Shown: positions 63,750 to 64,000 of the stretch, one piece after another | How positions within the stretch are numbered: position 1 is the stretch's first letter | Layout: each line of letters begins with the position of its first letter | Source of the DNA: Chryseosolibacter sp036402115 | GTDB taxonomy: Bacteria > Bacteroidota > Bacteroidia > Cytophagales > Cyclobacteriaceae | Length of the DNA stretch: 64,000 bases | Direction of reading: 5' to 3' | Assembly (NCBI GenBank): GCA_036402115.1 | Contig: DASWTM010000144.1 | Coordinates: forward strand, 1 to 64,000 | Program-made: the position numbers and the translations under genes | The notes under the pieces: model-generated | Database searches by the model: none | Told to the model about the DNA's origin: nothing | Seen by the model: only the letters and a program-made list of their open reading frames with translations

Positions 63750-64000
63750 CACAGTATATTCAAAAGTGTCTTGAACTTCATTTCAGTTTCAGCCAGTTCT
63801 TGCTCCGGACTGGAGTCGACTGTCACACCCGCACCCGCATACAGTAGTGCATGGCCATCCATCAGCTTCATGCAGCGGAGGTTTACGAATAAGTTGATGT
63901 TGTTATTAATATTGACTGGTCCAAGATAGCCAGCATAGAATTCTCGATCATAGCCCTCGTGCTCTTTCAAAAACTGCAGGGCCGGCTCCAATGGCATTCC
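63749..64000 (-). CDS. menF: Isochorismate synthase, C-terminal part (gene runs off the window)
   Basis: Eighty-three codons of the 3' end are visible; the rest lies beyond base 64000. The residues YDREFYAGYLGPV and the C-terminal GAGVTVDSSPEQELAETEMKFKTLL match the chorismate-binding fold (R-x-F-Y-x-G and G-x-G-x(4)-S-x-P-x-x-E-x-x-E-T). Position directly before menD identifies it as the isochorismate synthase rather than anthranilate synthase. Confidence 0.88.
   Translation of the reverse strand, partial: GMPLEPALQFLKEHEGYDREFYAGYLGPVNINNNINLFVNLRCMKLMDGHALLYAGAGVTVDSSPEQELAETEMKFKTLLNIL

Overview
The window looks like chromosomal DNA of a Bacteroidota bacterium, most likely a Cytophagales (Cytophagia) relative. 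I infer this from type IX secretion (T9SS) sorting domains of both type A and type B, a PorP/SprF-type outer-membrane protein, promoter -7 boxes of the TAnnTTTG form, few Shine-Dalgarno sequences, and a moderate GC content. No rRNA, tRNA, IS element or CRISPR array was recognised. Both ends are cut inside genes: a giant secreted protein on the left and an isochorismate synthase (menF) on the right.

Layout. 0-6.5 kb: end of a giant T9SS type A surface protein, a small lipoprotein and a tiny membrane ORF. 6.7-11 kb: a parallel beta-helix lipoprotein, a Tat-signal aldolase-like PLP enzyme, and a probable iron-controlled unit (unknown 114 aa-class protein plus ferritin) with a palindrome over its promoter. 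11.3-20.9 kb: two histidine kinases, a lone receiver protein, an FtsX-type ABC permease, a beta-barrel protein, YebC and a membrane GT2. 21-28.2 kb: a three-gene T9SS type B operon (cadherin-like repeat adhesin, PorP/SprF, propeller protein with a degenerate OmpA end). 28.2-47 kb and 49-59.6 kb: a large glycan island. 47-49 kb: small hypotheticals and a YhdH-type reductase. 59.7-64 kb: the menaquinone operon menF-menD-menB-(PPC protein)-menE.

The glycan island is the most interesting part. It holds the main parts of a Wzx/Wzy-type system: phosphoglycosyl transferase (58.1 kb), several GT2/GT4 enzymes, flippase (35.9 kb), O-antigen polymerase/ligase (38.6 kb) and a Wzz/BY-kinase-like protein with an apparently dead kinase domain (32.7 kb). 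Mixed into it is what reads as a complete polyprenyl-phosphoryl-D-arabinofuranose pathway: a DPPR-synthase-type UbiA enzyme with a HAD phosphatase (28.2-29.8 kb) and a DprE1/DprE2-type oxidase-reductase pair (44.9-46.9 kb), with two GT-C membrane glycosyltransferases as possible arabinosyl acceptors/transferases. Directly upstream of UbiA lies a NodU/SxtI-type carbamoyltransferase with two small SxtJ- and SxtK-like membrane proteins. An acyltransferase-3/SGNH pair could add acyl groups. Together this suggests a surface glycan carrying arabinofuranose, carbamoyl and acyl decorations; the assembly as one system is inference.

Two intergenic spaces of the island (34.9 and 40.8 kb) share a peculiar GAGCACATGA-type repeat arranged as inverted arms around an intrinsic terminator. 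Regulation seems local: a receiver protein sits next to a phosphoglycosyl transferase that itself has a receiver-like N-terminus lacking the phosphoacceptor.
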